Below, one piece after another: positions 48,201-58,147 of a stretch of DNA of 64,000 bases. The position numbers and the translations under genes were made by a program. The notes below the pieces were generated by a model, which saw only the letters and a program-made list of their open reading frames with translations, had not been told where the DNA came from and ran no database searches. Each line of letters starts with the position of its first letter. Positions within the stretch are counted from its first letter, which is position 1. The DNA comes from Ephemerocybe angulata (taxonomy: Eukaryota; Basidiomycota; Agaricomycetes; Agaricales; Psathyrellaceae), in contig JAACJK010000172.1 in the NCBI GenBank assembly GCA_013368325.1, positions 124,001 to 188,000 on the forward strand, written 5' to 3'.

Positions 48201-48640
48201 GGGTGAGGGTCAGTTCGGATGTCACACCATGGTCCTGGTGCTGGTTTGAAGGGAATGGCATCAATTCCCATAACCTAAGAAAAGCTCACAGTCTGTTGGG
48301 ATTGCGGTGGGACTCGGGAGCGCCTTGACGTCGTCGGGCCAAGACCTCTGCTCGTCGTCATAGACAGCGATGATGGCAAATATCAAGTTGAAAAGAACAT
48401 CCCATTCATCTAGCTAAGAGGCGTTTCCCGGAGCTAAAGCAAAACCATCTTCATGACAATCCGGCCGGTCGTTGCTCGGCATGCTCTTGCCACTGTCCCG
48501 AGTACCGAGCGGGATGTCATCAACGGCGGCGAACACCGTCAAAGCACCCCAGAGCCCGGATTTGGCCGATTTATAAGTGATGGCATTCCCATCAAACCAG
48601 CACCGACCCGGTGTGACATCCGAACTGACTGGGTCACCCC
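48201..48640. repeat. Short element with ~55-62 base inverted ends (MITE-like)
   Basis: The left arm (about 48201-48262) and the reverse complement of the right arm (about 48578-48640) agree almost throughout: both contain tcagttcggatgtcacacc, ggtgctggtttga and gggaatg. They differ mainly by a 3-base length change in the middle. The ~315-base interior has no coding frame. This is the layout of a non-autonomous DNA transposon. Confidence 0.7.
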
Positions 48641-48683
48641 AAACCATGAATGGCCTTGCCACTGTTAGATAACTTGTTAGACT

Positions 48684-49475
48684 TTGGAATCTACATTACA
48701 GAAGCGTGTGAAAGTACTATCGATACTAGAGAAGGGGAGCCCAGTTAATGTAAAAAGGAATAGAAACTTCAAAAGTCCTCGAATCTGCCTAAGTTACCAA
48801 CGTTGCCAACGTTGCCAGCATTACCAGCACTGCCAGCCCTACCAGCGCCACCGGCCATACCGCTCCTTATCAAGCCTTATAAACCCAACTGCAATTCTGA
48901 TAGACCTTGGGAATAATTTAGAGATTATCAGGCCTTATCTGGTCTTATCTGAAGAAAATATTTTTCGTGATGTGGCGACACCGTCGCCCCTGTACTCCAG
49001 ACTATTCTCGTTGGCGCAAGCCCATGCAACGCCCAAGGATCTCGAGCAGATCATAGCAATCCGAGCACCCGATGCCGTCCATGCATGGGGCCACAATTAC
49101 CTCATTTCGCGCAACCCTGGCCTGCGAGATCGCATGGACAATGAAGAGTTTCATGCACACATAACCTCAACTGGCCGTTACCTTGACAGTGGTGACAGCA
49201 AGGTGCACGATATTGTGGTCGACGAGCACCAGCGAAAGGCCACCATCCATATGAGCTACTTCCTTGTTCCCAAGGGATCAAAAGAGACGGTGGAGAACAA
49301 CTTGATCTGGACTTTAAAGTTCACCGACGCGGAGGACGTGGAGAAGGTGTTAATACAGGAGAGCGTCGAGTTTATCGATGCAGCCGCGTCTGCGCGGTTG
49401 GTGACTGTGATCCGCGAGTTGCATGGGGAATTGAGTGACGACGTTCGAGGAGGGATAACCTTGAAGGAGAGTTGA
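48684..49475 (+). CDS. NTF2-like (SnoaL-type) protein without a visible start
   Basis: An open frame of 263 codons whose last ~200 look real: LYSRLFSLAQAHATPKDLEQ, RAPDAVHAWGHNYLISRNPG, MDNEEFHAHITSTGRY, VVDEHQRKATIHMSYFLVPK and LIWTLKFTDAEDVEKVLIQE. This resembles fungal proteins of the NTF2-like/SnoaL fold, small cone-shaped domains whose roles vary and cannot be given here. Upstream of about 48860 the frame is made of a simple repeat read as Tyr-Gln/Cys-Gln pairs, and there is no ATG until the internal Met at 49134. Either a first exon lies further upstream or the 5' end was lost to the repeat and the element at 48201-48640. Confidence 0.5.
   Translation: MESTLQKRVKVLSILEKGSPVNVKRNRNFKSPRICLSYQRCQRCQHYQHCQPYQRHRPYRSLSSLINPTAILIDLGNNLEIIRPYLVLSEENIFRDVATPSPLYSRLFSLAQAHATPKDLEQIIAIRAPDAVHAWGHNYLISRNPGLRDRMDNEEFHAHITSTGRYLDSGDSKVHDIVVDEHQRKATIHMSYFLVPKGSKETVENNLIWTLKFTDAEDVEKVLIQESVEFIDAAASARLVTVIRELHGELSDDVRGGITLKES
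48795..48855. repeat. Simple repeat of (T/G)CCA(A/G)C-type units
   Basis: Units such as ttgccaacg, ttgccagca and taccagca follow each other for about 60 bases and run into the start of the NTF2-like frame. Confidence 0.6.
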
Positions 49476-49726
49476 TCGTAAGGGCAGAGCATAATTCTGG
49501 GCTTTATGTGTATCAGAAACATTGTTTACAAAGCTTCAGGGCAGTACATTTAAACTACACAGAGCAAAAGACGATTGAGAAGGGGATCAAAACACGGGCG
49601 CTTAAATTCCAAAATCCTTGATGAGATGCTAGAAGGTCCAAGCTAGTCAGGAACCGCCCGCGAATTGCCCCAGCTAAGAGAGAGAGTCACTCACCGTTTC
49701 TTTGCAGCGATGTACGCGCTTGCCCT

Positions 49727-50170
49727 TTACTGAGTTCCACAGTCAATAAGAGGAACCTGCCTAGCCGTGACGGGAACCACCCCAGGCACGTTCGTCCTAT
49801 TGAACCCAGTCAACGCCAACAGGGTGTCCGTGCACAGCGTGAAGCCCGGAGTTGCGACGTTGACCAGCGTAATCGCAACCGACCTCCCGGTGTTGGGGTC
49901 CGTGATCTCCCAGCACGAGCCGCAGTTCGCAGAGTTGAAGCCCTCGACGGGGAACCCGCCGCCGACGAGCGGGAAGTTGGGCACGTTGCCGAAGGTGGGC
50001 CAGCGCGAGGCAAGCCCGTTGGACCCGGTGGAGCAGGCCGTGGTGGTCAGCGCCACGTCGCTGTTGCAGTACCGGTCGTCGAAGTTAATAGTTGTGGAGA
50101 GAGGGGGCTGCGCGACCGCGGTGAGGGCGGTGGCGAGGAGGGCGAGGGTGGAAGTCAAGATGAATTGCAT
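49727..50170 (-). CDS. Secreted cerato-platanin family protein
   Basis: A single exon of 147 codons. Residues 1-20 are a signal peptide (hydrophobic core, cleavage probably after AVAQ). The mature part matches cerato-platanins: ACSTGSNGL, FGNVPNFPLVGGG, FNSANCGSCWEIT and a final VPLIDCG. These are small double-psi-barrel-like, surface-active proteins of the fungal wall and medium, some of which bind chitin oligomers or are perceived by plants. The mature protein has six Cys instead of the usual four; the two extra (in RYCNSD and FTLCTD) could form a third disulfide. A good TATA box lies 85 bases upstream of the start. Confidence 0.92.
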   Translation of the reverse strand: MQFILTSTLALLATALTAVAQPPLSTTINFDDRYCNSDVALTTTACSTGSNGLASRWPTFGNVPNFPLVGGGFPVEGFNSANCGSCWEITDPNTGRSVAITLVNVATPGFTLCTDTLLALTGFNRTNVPGVVPVTARQVPLIDCGTQ

Positions 50171-50254
50171 GGTGAATATGGTTTGTTTGAGGTGGTTGTC
50201 CGTTGGCTTGGATGTACTGAGCTTGGGATGAGGATGCTCAGAATTTGTGTCCTC

Positions 50255-50262
50255 CTTTTATA
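50255..50262 (-). promoter_or_regulatory. TATA box of the cerato-platanin gene
   Basis: TATAAAAG on the minus strand, 85 bases before the start codon at 50170, suggests strong regulated expression, as is usual for secreted small proteins. Confidence 0.65.
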
Positions 50263-52162
50263 GGGCCCAAGGTCGCTTTGTACATTATTTGGCTATCCTC
50301 GCGAATGTTTCCTGGCGCTCTAGGCGTGTTCCCTCAGAGTTTGCTCTACCAACTCGGAACGTAATTTTGGTTATGGTGCCCTCACTCCATACCCAGAGTA
50401 CTAGTATCCCCTAATACATTTCTCTCATACCCTCCGACTCGCACCCATTTCCTTTCTCCTTGGGCCGTCTCGCATGTGGTACTTTGTCTCTTGTGCCCAT
50501 TCCTCTGTGTATGGAAAGTGTATATACCGCCAAGTTTTTTACTGATATCATTAAAATACATCGTTGTTAGCTCATCTCCTGTTTAAAGTTTTCCGGATTA
50601 CTCAACGGTCCGAGCCCAGCAGTGCAAAACAGCACGAAGGCTCCATTATCCATCCCCCACATCGTAGTAGACCCTCAAATTCATAATCGTATACATTGCC
50701 ACATTCCTCCGGATTCTCCGCTTCCAGTGACTAAAAGAGCGCCAACCCCTCGCAGGCCACCCAAGACCATCGCCACTACATAATCGACGCTGATAACCAT
50801 CCCAAGGTCCCCGCCTTGCGTAACACCCAAGTTATTTCGAGGTCGCTTAACCTCTTTAGCTCTTGTACCATTCCATCGTATACTGCTGAGTTAGACGGCG
50901 AAGCAAGTATGAGTTATCATACATACAGCGTGGTTTGGCATCGGACGCTTTAGCCGCCAGAGTTGAGCCTCCGGCGCTTATCTGAGTTCCATCTCGGACT
51001 TCGCCACAGTGAGGTGCGGTCAAAAGGCCAGCCTTTGGTGAGAGACTCAGAATAACAAGCAAGCTTTAACGATGCTAGGCGGGTGGATTCCAAGGCTTTT
51101 TGTACACTAGCTAACTTCCTCACTTTAGACCGTAGATCATCCAGGGACAACAGCCGTGGCCGTGACAAATAATCAGGCGGCTTGATCATGATGATCCCCA
51201 TTGTCCCGCCCCACCGACTTGTCCGGGGAGCGCCAAAACATAGGTACCCTGGCCCAAAGAAGCTTCTGCATGCCGCCTCCGCTGTCGAGGTTTCTCTTAG
51301 CATTTAGCTCTGAGGAGGGAACATTGCTGGCATGGCCACGATGGCTGAGTAAACACAAAATAGCAAAGCCTGGCAGGAAAAGAAACAACAATGTTTCTCT
51401 TGAAATAGAGTTCCTACGACCACGGATCCATGTCCTCAGAATTCGAAGGGCGGACTGGCACACGAAGAAAGTAAGGTAAGCCGCCATGCTTGCACGGTGA
51501 AGTTGCACCTACTTACGTCAATTGCGCGCGACTATGCCTGATCCCCGTCGTGCCATAGATGTGGTCTGCTGGTCTTTGTTTCAGTAAAAATGGAGGCCAG
51601 TGGCTCTTTGCCTGAGGAGCATGATTTTCAAACTCTTTGTGCGCGTTTCACGGCGACGAGCGCTACGCTGATTGAGGTACGACAAGACTTCAGTGACGAT
51701 GGTATGAGGTCAGAACCTTGTCGCGGCCGTACTCTCCAGTCCACCCTACAAGTAAAGATCAGTCGGCAGTAGCATAACACAGTACGTACGCATACACACC
51801 GTCCAAAATTTAGGGTGCAAAGTATGCGCCCAAAACCAAAGAACAGCTCGGCAGGAGAAACGGGGTTCCGCCTATCAGCTCATCCCAGCGACCCAGACCC
51901 CCGAACCACGAAATACAAGTGAAAGCCTCCCAGGCCCACCCAGAATGTAGAAGAAGAAAAGACAGAAAAAGATTCGCATTCAGGTATAACGTCAATGCCC
52001 TCAGATCTAAGCAATAACAGAGAAAAGAAACACCCAGGTCCAGTCCTTCCAGAAGGACCAGAACCACCCATTTTCCTTCGAGTTCCACAGGTCCCATTTC
52101 CCGCCGCTCCATCCCAGACGAACGCAGCCCATTCCAACCGATTACACACGCACACACCGCAA
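50263..52162. other. Intergenic region, 1.9 kb
   Basis: No supported gene. A 111-codon minus frame at 51173-51508 starts with a hydrophobic stretch but has no family resemblance. TACTAGTA occurs at 50399-50406. Confidence 0.5.
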
Positions 52163-53222
52163 CTACTGCTTCGTTCCCTCCAAAATGCCCATCTCCCTCC
52201 ACCGCTCCCACAGCGCGCCGATGCCGACCGTGCTCGAGCCGCCCTTCACATCCTTCACCTCGAGCAGGTCGTACTCCTGCCCGAACGCGAGGAAGTGCGC
52301 GAAGAGGCTGTTGAAGTGCGGCTCGGAGCGCAGGTGCAGGAGGTGGTGGAAGTGCGCGTGGTAGATGTGCGCGAAGACGCGCAGGAGTTGCCGGTAGACG
52401 TGTTTAATCGTCGAAGGGAAGGATGGGGGGAAATCTTGGCCTGGGGAAGGGTGAGTAAAAGTGTATTTTGGAGGTGAAGGGGATGAGTACTCACCGGACT
52501 TGGTGGGGAAGGTGTTTTCGTCGTCGAGGAGGTTTTGTACCCATGTCATGACATAGTCGATGTATGTCGGCGCGGGGAGATGCACGCTTTTCCGGTCTTG
52601 GTTAATCCAAGTATAACTTAACCTGAAGTCTGTATTAGCACTGTTTGATAATAATGCATCGGTTCGACATACGTCGGCCCTGCACTCATCGTCGTACACG
52701 ACTGCTGCGTACACACATCCGTGATGACCCCATAGAACTCATTCAAGTTCGTGTAAAAATCGAAAACTAGACCATATATCAGCTGAACCCGCACCCATCC
52801 CATCCAAAAAAGACTCACCATTAACCGCAACCCACTCCATGATATCCACGTACTTGGGCAGCATCACGATCGTCTTAAAGTTGCCTTTCACAAGCGCCGC
52901 GTCGACAAAGGGGCTGCACAGGTACAGCGGCTTCGGCTGCTGCTGCGGGGACGGTGATCTCCGCGGCGCGCCGTTAGCGCCGTTCTGCGACGACGACAGG
53001 GACAGCGAGGGATTGGGCGAGGGCGGCACCGACGAGTCGGTCTGAGATCGCTGTTGTTGCTCGGCCGTAGCGGAGCTTGGCGTGGGCGAGCGCTTCGGGT
53101 TGCGCGAGCCTGCGCGGGTCATAGAGCGACTGCCAGAGAAAGGGTGGGTGGTGCGAGTGTTAGATGGGTCTTTGTGTGGTGCGAGGGGGATGGGCTCACC
53201 CTATGGAGTTGAAGAATGACAT
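52163..53222 (-). CDS. MOB1-type kinase activator, copy A
   Basis: Mob proteins bind and activate NDR/LATS-type kinases in mitotic exit and morphogenesis pathways. Exons 53200-53222, 52819-53129, 52673-52766, 52495-52622 and 52163-52440 close in frame to 277 residues. After a Ser/Pro/Gln-rich N-terminus come VMLPKYVDIMEWVAVN, FYTNLNEFYGVITDVC, CTQQSCTTMSAGPT, APTYIDYVMTWVQNLLDDE, VYRQLLRVFAHIYHAHFHH and LNSLF-type helix. The zinc ligands of the fold (two Cys in C-x4-C, two His in HIYHAHFHH) are present. The protein resembles human MOB1/MOB3 more than phocein. Its paralogue (copy B) lies just upstream on the same strand with the same intron positions. Confidence 0.93.
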
Positions 53223-53806
53223 GGCGATAGATTGGGCGGGGGCGTTCGAGGGTGGAGGTTAACTAGGAGGTGAAAGCTTTCGGGGGATCGAATACACGTC
53301 GTCGGTTCAATTATACTGTCCAAAATGCGGGTTATGTCTAACCAAGTTCCACTAACACGTCCAGCCAAAAAGACATATACGCACGCCGAACCGAAAGCTT
53401 ATTAACTTCAATCGTGCAATCCGTCAATCTATGGATCTCGGTCCCGCGTTCCTGGGTAATTCTGCCTTCAATTTCGCTGCTACGAGTTCCTGCGTTCAGT
53501 TCCAAGGTTGGCAGCGCTGTACCGGTATCGTTCGTCTTGGATGGTGGTGGTGTGAGAGTCGGGGACAACGAAGCCTCGGAAACCCTCCATCAGCTTTTCC
53601 CGCACGTGTGGGAGATCATCCTTCTATTTTAAGACATTGCGCCGTTCCGCCGCCCTTGTTCCGCGTTAGGGGCTTAAGGGGGCTTAGTCCCTCTTCGTGC
53701 CTGTGGTCAGGTACAATGTGTGGATTTCTGTTATTTTACAGGGTCTACAGGCAGACAGACCAGTCACACAATACGCTCAACAGTTTACGCTCTCTCCATC
53801 GTACTT
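53223..53806. other. Spacer between the tandem MOB genes
   Basis: About 580 bases containing the copy A promoter and copy B 3' end; no further gene. Confidence 0.5.
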
Positions 53807-54816
53807 TCACCCCTCCAGGATCCCGCGCTCCTTCCACCTCTCCCAGAGCTGGCCAACGCCGACCGTCGGGCTGTTGACCTCACCCTTGATGTCCCTCACG
53901 TCGAGGAGCTGGTACTCCCTGCCGAACGCGAGGAAGTGCGCGAACATCGAGTTGAAGTGCGGCTCGGAGCGCAGGTGAAGGACAACATCGAAGTGCGCGT
54001 GGTAGAGGTGGGCGTAGACGCGCAGCAGCTGGCGGTAGATCGTCTTGACCGTCGAGGGGAAGGTTGGGTGGAATGTGTGATCTAGGGGGAAGAAGTTTGG
54101 AGGTTAGAGAGGGTACATAAAATGGATGTGGGACTCGTACTGGCGTTGTGGGGGAAGACGTTCTCGTCGTCCATCAGTTGCTGGATCGACGTGACTACGT
54201 AGTCGATATAGGTGGGAGCGGGTAAGGACACCTGTTTCCCATCGCGATTCGTCCAGAGGTAGTTCAGCCTACAGAAAGGGTGCGTTAGCCTCCCCACGCA
54301 CTCAAGGAAAGAGGAGTGATACGCACGACGGCCCAGCAGACATCGTCGGACACGACTGTGCAGTGCAAGTCTCCGTCGCAATAACCCCGTAGAACTCATT
54401 CAGATTGGTAAAGAAGTCATATACTACACACCAAGGTCAATGTCCCTTCAAAGGAGAAAGAAAGATGAGAGGAGATACGCACTATTCACAGCAACCCACT
54501 CCATGATATCCACGTACTTGGGCAACATCACGATCGTCTTGAAGTTGCCCTTGACCAGCGCAGCATCGGCGAAAGGGCTGCACAGATACAGCGGCTTCTT
54601 CTTCTCCCCTCCTGCGACGAGCCCATTTCCATTTAGCCCTGGACTGATCCTGCCCGAGTTCGGAGATGTGGGGGACGAGGGTCCTGTTGAGGGGTCCCGG
54701 GAGGGTGTTGGGGAGCGGCGCTGGCCCCGAGGGTTGCGATTACGCCTGTGGTTACAGTATTCAGGTCAGTTGGTTTCATAGAAAGGGCTAATTGGAATGT
54801 ACCCGAAGAACGACAT
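53807..54816 (-). CDS. MOB1-type kinase activator, copy B
   Basis: Exons 54803-54816, 54483-54745, 54327-54423, 54141-54268 and 53807-54081 close in frame to 258 residues from MSFFGRNRNPRGQ. The core repeats copy A nearly throughout: PLYLCSPFADAALVKGNFKT, CTAQSCPTMSAGPS, LNYLWTNRDGKQVSLPAPTY, VYAHLYHAHFDVVLHLRSEP. Zinc ligands are intact. Differences lie in the N-terminal tail and in a few core positions (for example VVTSIQQLM against VMTWVQNLL). The first coding exon is only 14 bases. Both copies look functional, so they may have split roles. Confidence 0.93.
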
Positions 54817-55508
54817 GAGTGAATCCCGCGAAAGGGCAGACCTGATGTGCTATTCTTGGAGTGAAGGTGGTGGCGATAGGAATCGATGGCGATCCTCTGC
54901 AACACGAAATCAAGGACCACTGGCGCGAAATGTTATCTGGGTTGGAGAAAGACTGTGTTAGTTGAGTTGGGAGTGCACGACACGTCGATAAGCAGATAAC
55001 CTACCTACAGTGACTGTTGAGCGTAAAGGGTAAGTAGAAAGCCCCTAAATTCGTTCTGATTGCGGGGTCGAAACTCCGCGCCGCGCGTGAATGAGGCGCG
55101 ACCAAAACGCGTTGCACCTGAGCAAAGTCAAGGACGGGAAGGAAAGTTCGCTGCAGGTTACAATGGTCCTACACGAACCATAAAGTGAGTACATGATCTA
55201 TATAAGGATCGCCATGGTACCTTGCGGCCTGCGACAAGTCGACAACCGTCAACACCATAACGACAACCTCACGCAAACCTCATGTTTCTTGCACAAGTCC
55301 CAGGCCTTCTCGGAAGGCACCTTCATACCTCCCAGACTATCCCAATACAACGACACAAAAGGCGGAAGAAGGAAAGTGTATTGCTTGAGGCTAAGAAAGG
55401 GGTGATTACAAAAGATCTACCAGAGCTAGTCCAAATCTACAGCGAAAACATGTCCATGAGTCCCTGGACCACATGCGAAAACGGGTATCAACCATTGAAA
55501 GAGAAGAA
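54817..55508. other. Intergenic region upstream of MOB copy B
   Basis: About 690 bases; no gene seen. Should hold the copy B promoter and the 3' region of the cupredoxin gene. Confidence 0.5.
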
Positions 55509-56409
55509 TTACAGCACGAGAGCACCGAGGACGACGCTTCCCAATACCATAGGCCATCCCGCAACGCTAGCAGCGCGGCTCAAAGCGCCGTTGTTCGCGG
55601 GTTCGACTTGGCTCTCAGCGGTACCCGCACCTGCGTTGGCAGCGGGGGTGGTGCCTGCAGCCGCAGAGGTAGTGGCGGCGGTTGAGCTCGAGGCGGGCGG
55701 GGCGCCAGGTGCGCCAGCAGCGCCTCCGTACGAGGAGCCAGCGGAGCCAGCGGCAGCGGGAGGGGCGGAGGCGAGCGCGGTGGTGTGGAACATGTCGAAT
55801 GTCTTTTCGGCGGTGGGGTTGATCGCGAAGACCATGCCCTTGGAGCAATGGGGTGCTTGCGCGCAGAAGAACCAGAGAGGAGCGGTGTCTGTGTATGGAT
55901 GGTTAGTTTATTTGGGGTGCTCGATGAGTAGGTGCGTACCATTTTGGACGGTGATAGACCATTTGGGGAAGATTGTGGTACCAGCAGGGACGAGTTGGAA
56001 CCCAGAATTTACTCCATCGGCTCTGCAGAGTGTCGATTAGCCATGCCAGTCGCTATTCAAAGTTGGTGATCAGACTCACTTTGCCACGCAAGGCTTGTCA
56101 AAGGTCGACTGAGTAACGGTCTATACAAGTTCATGTCAGTTAACCATCAGGAGCAGTTACCGCCAAGCGAACATACGTGGTTCTTCGATGTGCTATATCA
56201 TGAAAGAGTGGTAAGTCTCTGCTCAAAATCTGACAGATGCACCGCACTCACAATTCAAACTCGATGACATCTCCTGCCTTGGCCATTACGCTTGAGGGCT
56301 CGTACAGAAGGCTGGCGTTATTGCCAACGGTGACAGTGAAGGTCGCGCCAAGCACGGTCGAGACGCCGGTCATCAAGAAAGCAGCAACGATGGATGTAGA
56401 GAATCGCAT
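55509..56409 (-). CDS. Extracellular GPI-anchored cupredoxin with a 16-base microexon
   Basis: Exons 56252-56409, 56177-56192, 56080-56120, 55940-56022 and 55509-55888 close in frame to 225 residues. A signal peptide (residues ~1-21) precedes a plastocyanin-like domain: FTVTVGNNASLLYEPSSV, DVIEFEFTSKNHTVTQSTF, GFQLVPAGTTIFPKWSITV, APLWFFCAQAPHCSKGMVF. His in KNHTV, Cys in FFCAQ, His in APHC and Met in KGMVF give the full set of type-1 copper ligands. A long Ala/Gly/Ser/Thr-rich stalk and a hydrophobic C-terminus (VLGSVVLGALVL) point to a GPI anchor. The second exon is 16 bases and encodes TSKNH with one copper ligand; without it both frame and ligand are lost. Confidence 0.9.
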
Positions 56410-57136
56410 TTTCGCAAAGGAAGAAATGAACGTTGGGTGAAAGGTGGTAGAACGGTACTTGGAGCGTCGATAGAGATTGGAACGATCCTAGAGACTGTGG
56501 AGATGGCTTAAGAGTCGGAAAAGAGCCTGTCTTTTGTCTGGAGGATTTCTATGCGCAGCAAGAAGGAAGAATGTAAAGAGAGGAAGAGAACTAGCCTGGG
56601 GGTCGTTCATGTTAATATCGCAAGCGCTCTCGACGTCGAGAAACGGTCTACTCACTCTTCGTAAACAGAAAAAAAGAACGAAGAAGAGGGAGCCTCAAGC
56701 GGTGGAATCGGTGGGAAAGGAAGGGAATGGGCAGCTTGATATGAGCTCGCCCATTAAGTACTTGTTCGCCATGGGTACCTCTATACCTGCCGGAATCGTG
56801 GTGATGGAGACGAGTACGGCGTCGACGACCACTCTGATATCCACTCTTTTGGTCCACCAATCGGAATCCTGCGATGATGACCAATCTCAGCTTGGGTTGA
56901 CCAGCGACGGCGACGACGGCGGCGACCTGTACAAAAACACCACGACATACAGCGAATTGGAAGGTTCCCTAATACACTATACTTAGATTCGACTTCAAAT
57001 CTATTGTTATTTCACTGCCGAAGTTTCCAAGCCTGACGTCAGATCTCACGGAAGGCTACTTATCAGAAACTTGCACTTGACCTTCATCCCACTTGACCTT
57101 CATCCTCCCTCAAAACTCGAAGACGAAGACTTCAAG
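56410..57136. other. Divergent promoter region, cupredoxin and PPCDC
   Basis: No supported gene; a 150-codon plus frame at 56534-56986 has no family resemblance. A 16-base unit cacttgaccttcatcc occurs twice in tandem at 57074-57105, just before the PPCDC start. Confidence 0.5.
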
Positions 57137-57990
57137 ATGGGAACGACAAGGCGATTCGTGGCATCTGAGAAACGCAGGCCCGGCCACACCCATGCCCTTC
57201 TGGTCACAACAGGCAGCGTAGCTTCGATCAAAGCCCCTCTCATTGTCAGGGAGCTCTTGAAGGTATGCCATCTTCTGAAAATGTGTCGAGTCAGGACTTA
57301 CTGTGTCCCCAGTACGAGAATGTCGAAGTAGAGATAGTGTCCACCAAGGCTGCTCTAACCTTCTTCGAGAAGAGCGATATCGAGGAACTCGGGCGGCATG
57401 TATGGACAGACGACGACGAGTGGGATGTGAGTCTATCCTACCAATGTGTCCAGATACCCAGGCTAAGAGCACTGCAGCCCGATTACAAGATTGGGGATCC
57501 AATTCTCCACATAGAGCTCCGTCGATGGGCAGACATCGTCCTCGTCGCTCCATGCTCCGCAAACACACTCGCCAAGATCTCCCAAGGCTTGTGCGACAAC
57601 GTTGTTGTACGTCCTTTGAATCGACCACAGCACGACCCACTTGTTTAACCCAGCAACAGACCTCCCTTATGCGGGCCCTGTCTCCAAGTACACCGACATA
57701 CATCTTCCCCGCGATGAACACACTGATGTACGAACACCCCTTGACTGCCGAACATTTGCGTGTTGTGAAGGATGTCATCAAGTACAATGTAGTGGGCCCG
57801 ATAGGAAAGGCCTTGGCATGCGGGGACATCGGTATGTAATTCGCATTTCGAGTCGCCGTTGTTTTGCAGAGCTGAACGTACTCCTTTTGCAGGCATTGGC
57901 GCAATGTCCGAATGGAAAGATATCGTTCAAATTGTGGTGGACCGATTCCAGCTCCAACTGTCACCCGGGCTAGAGGGAGGGCAAGAGTGA
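57137..57990 (+). CDS. PPCDC: Phosphopantothenoylcysteine decarboxylase (coenzyme A synthesis)
   Basis: This FMN enzyme decarboxylates 4'-phosphopantothenoylcysteine to phosphopantetheine, the third step from pantothenate to coenzyme A. Exons 57137-57262, 57313-57426, 57478-57606, 57660-57831 and 57893-57990 close to 212 residues, the normal size. All catalytic marks are present: the base His91 in GDPILHIELRRWADIVLVAP, SANTLAKISQGLCDN for FMN, Asn143 in FPAMNTLMYEHP and Cys177 in GKALACGDIGIGAM. The compact size and the active-site Cys set it apart from Hal3/Sis2-type phosphatase inhibitors, which carry long acidic tails. It is cytosolic. It runs head-to-tail into the F-box gene at 58148. Confidence 0.95.
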
Positions 57991-58147
57991 GGGTGGTTTG
58001 GCGAAGGCTTGAGCGCTGTCGACGAGCGCTCGAACGTGGGCGCCTACTCGTGTGCTCATGCGTGGGAATCTGAGGATGAAAGATCAAGCTTAGCGAAAAA
58101 CTGCTTCCGCAAGCTTTGTTTTTCACCGTCACTGTCAGCCAGGTGCC

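Noticed and set aside
51173..51508. 111-codon minus-strand frame with a hydrophobic N-terminus
   Set aside because: Single weak feature, no homologue recognised and no splice structure.
56534..56986. 150-codon plus-strand frame
   Set aside because: Low-complexity sequence between two divergent promoters with no family match.
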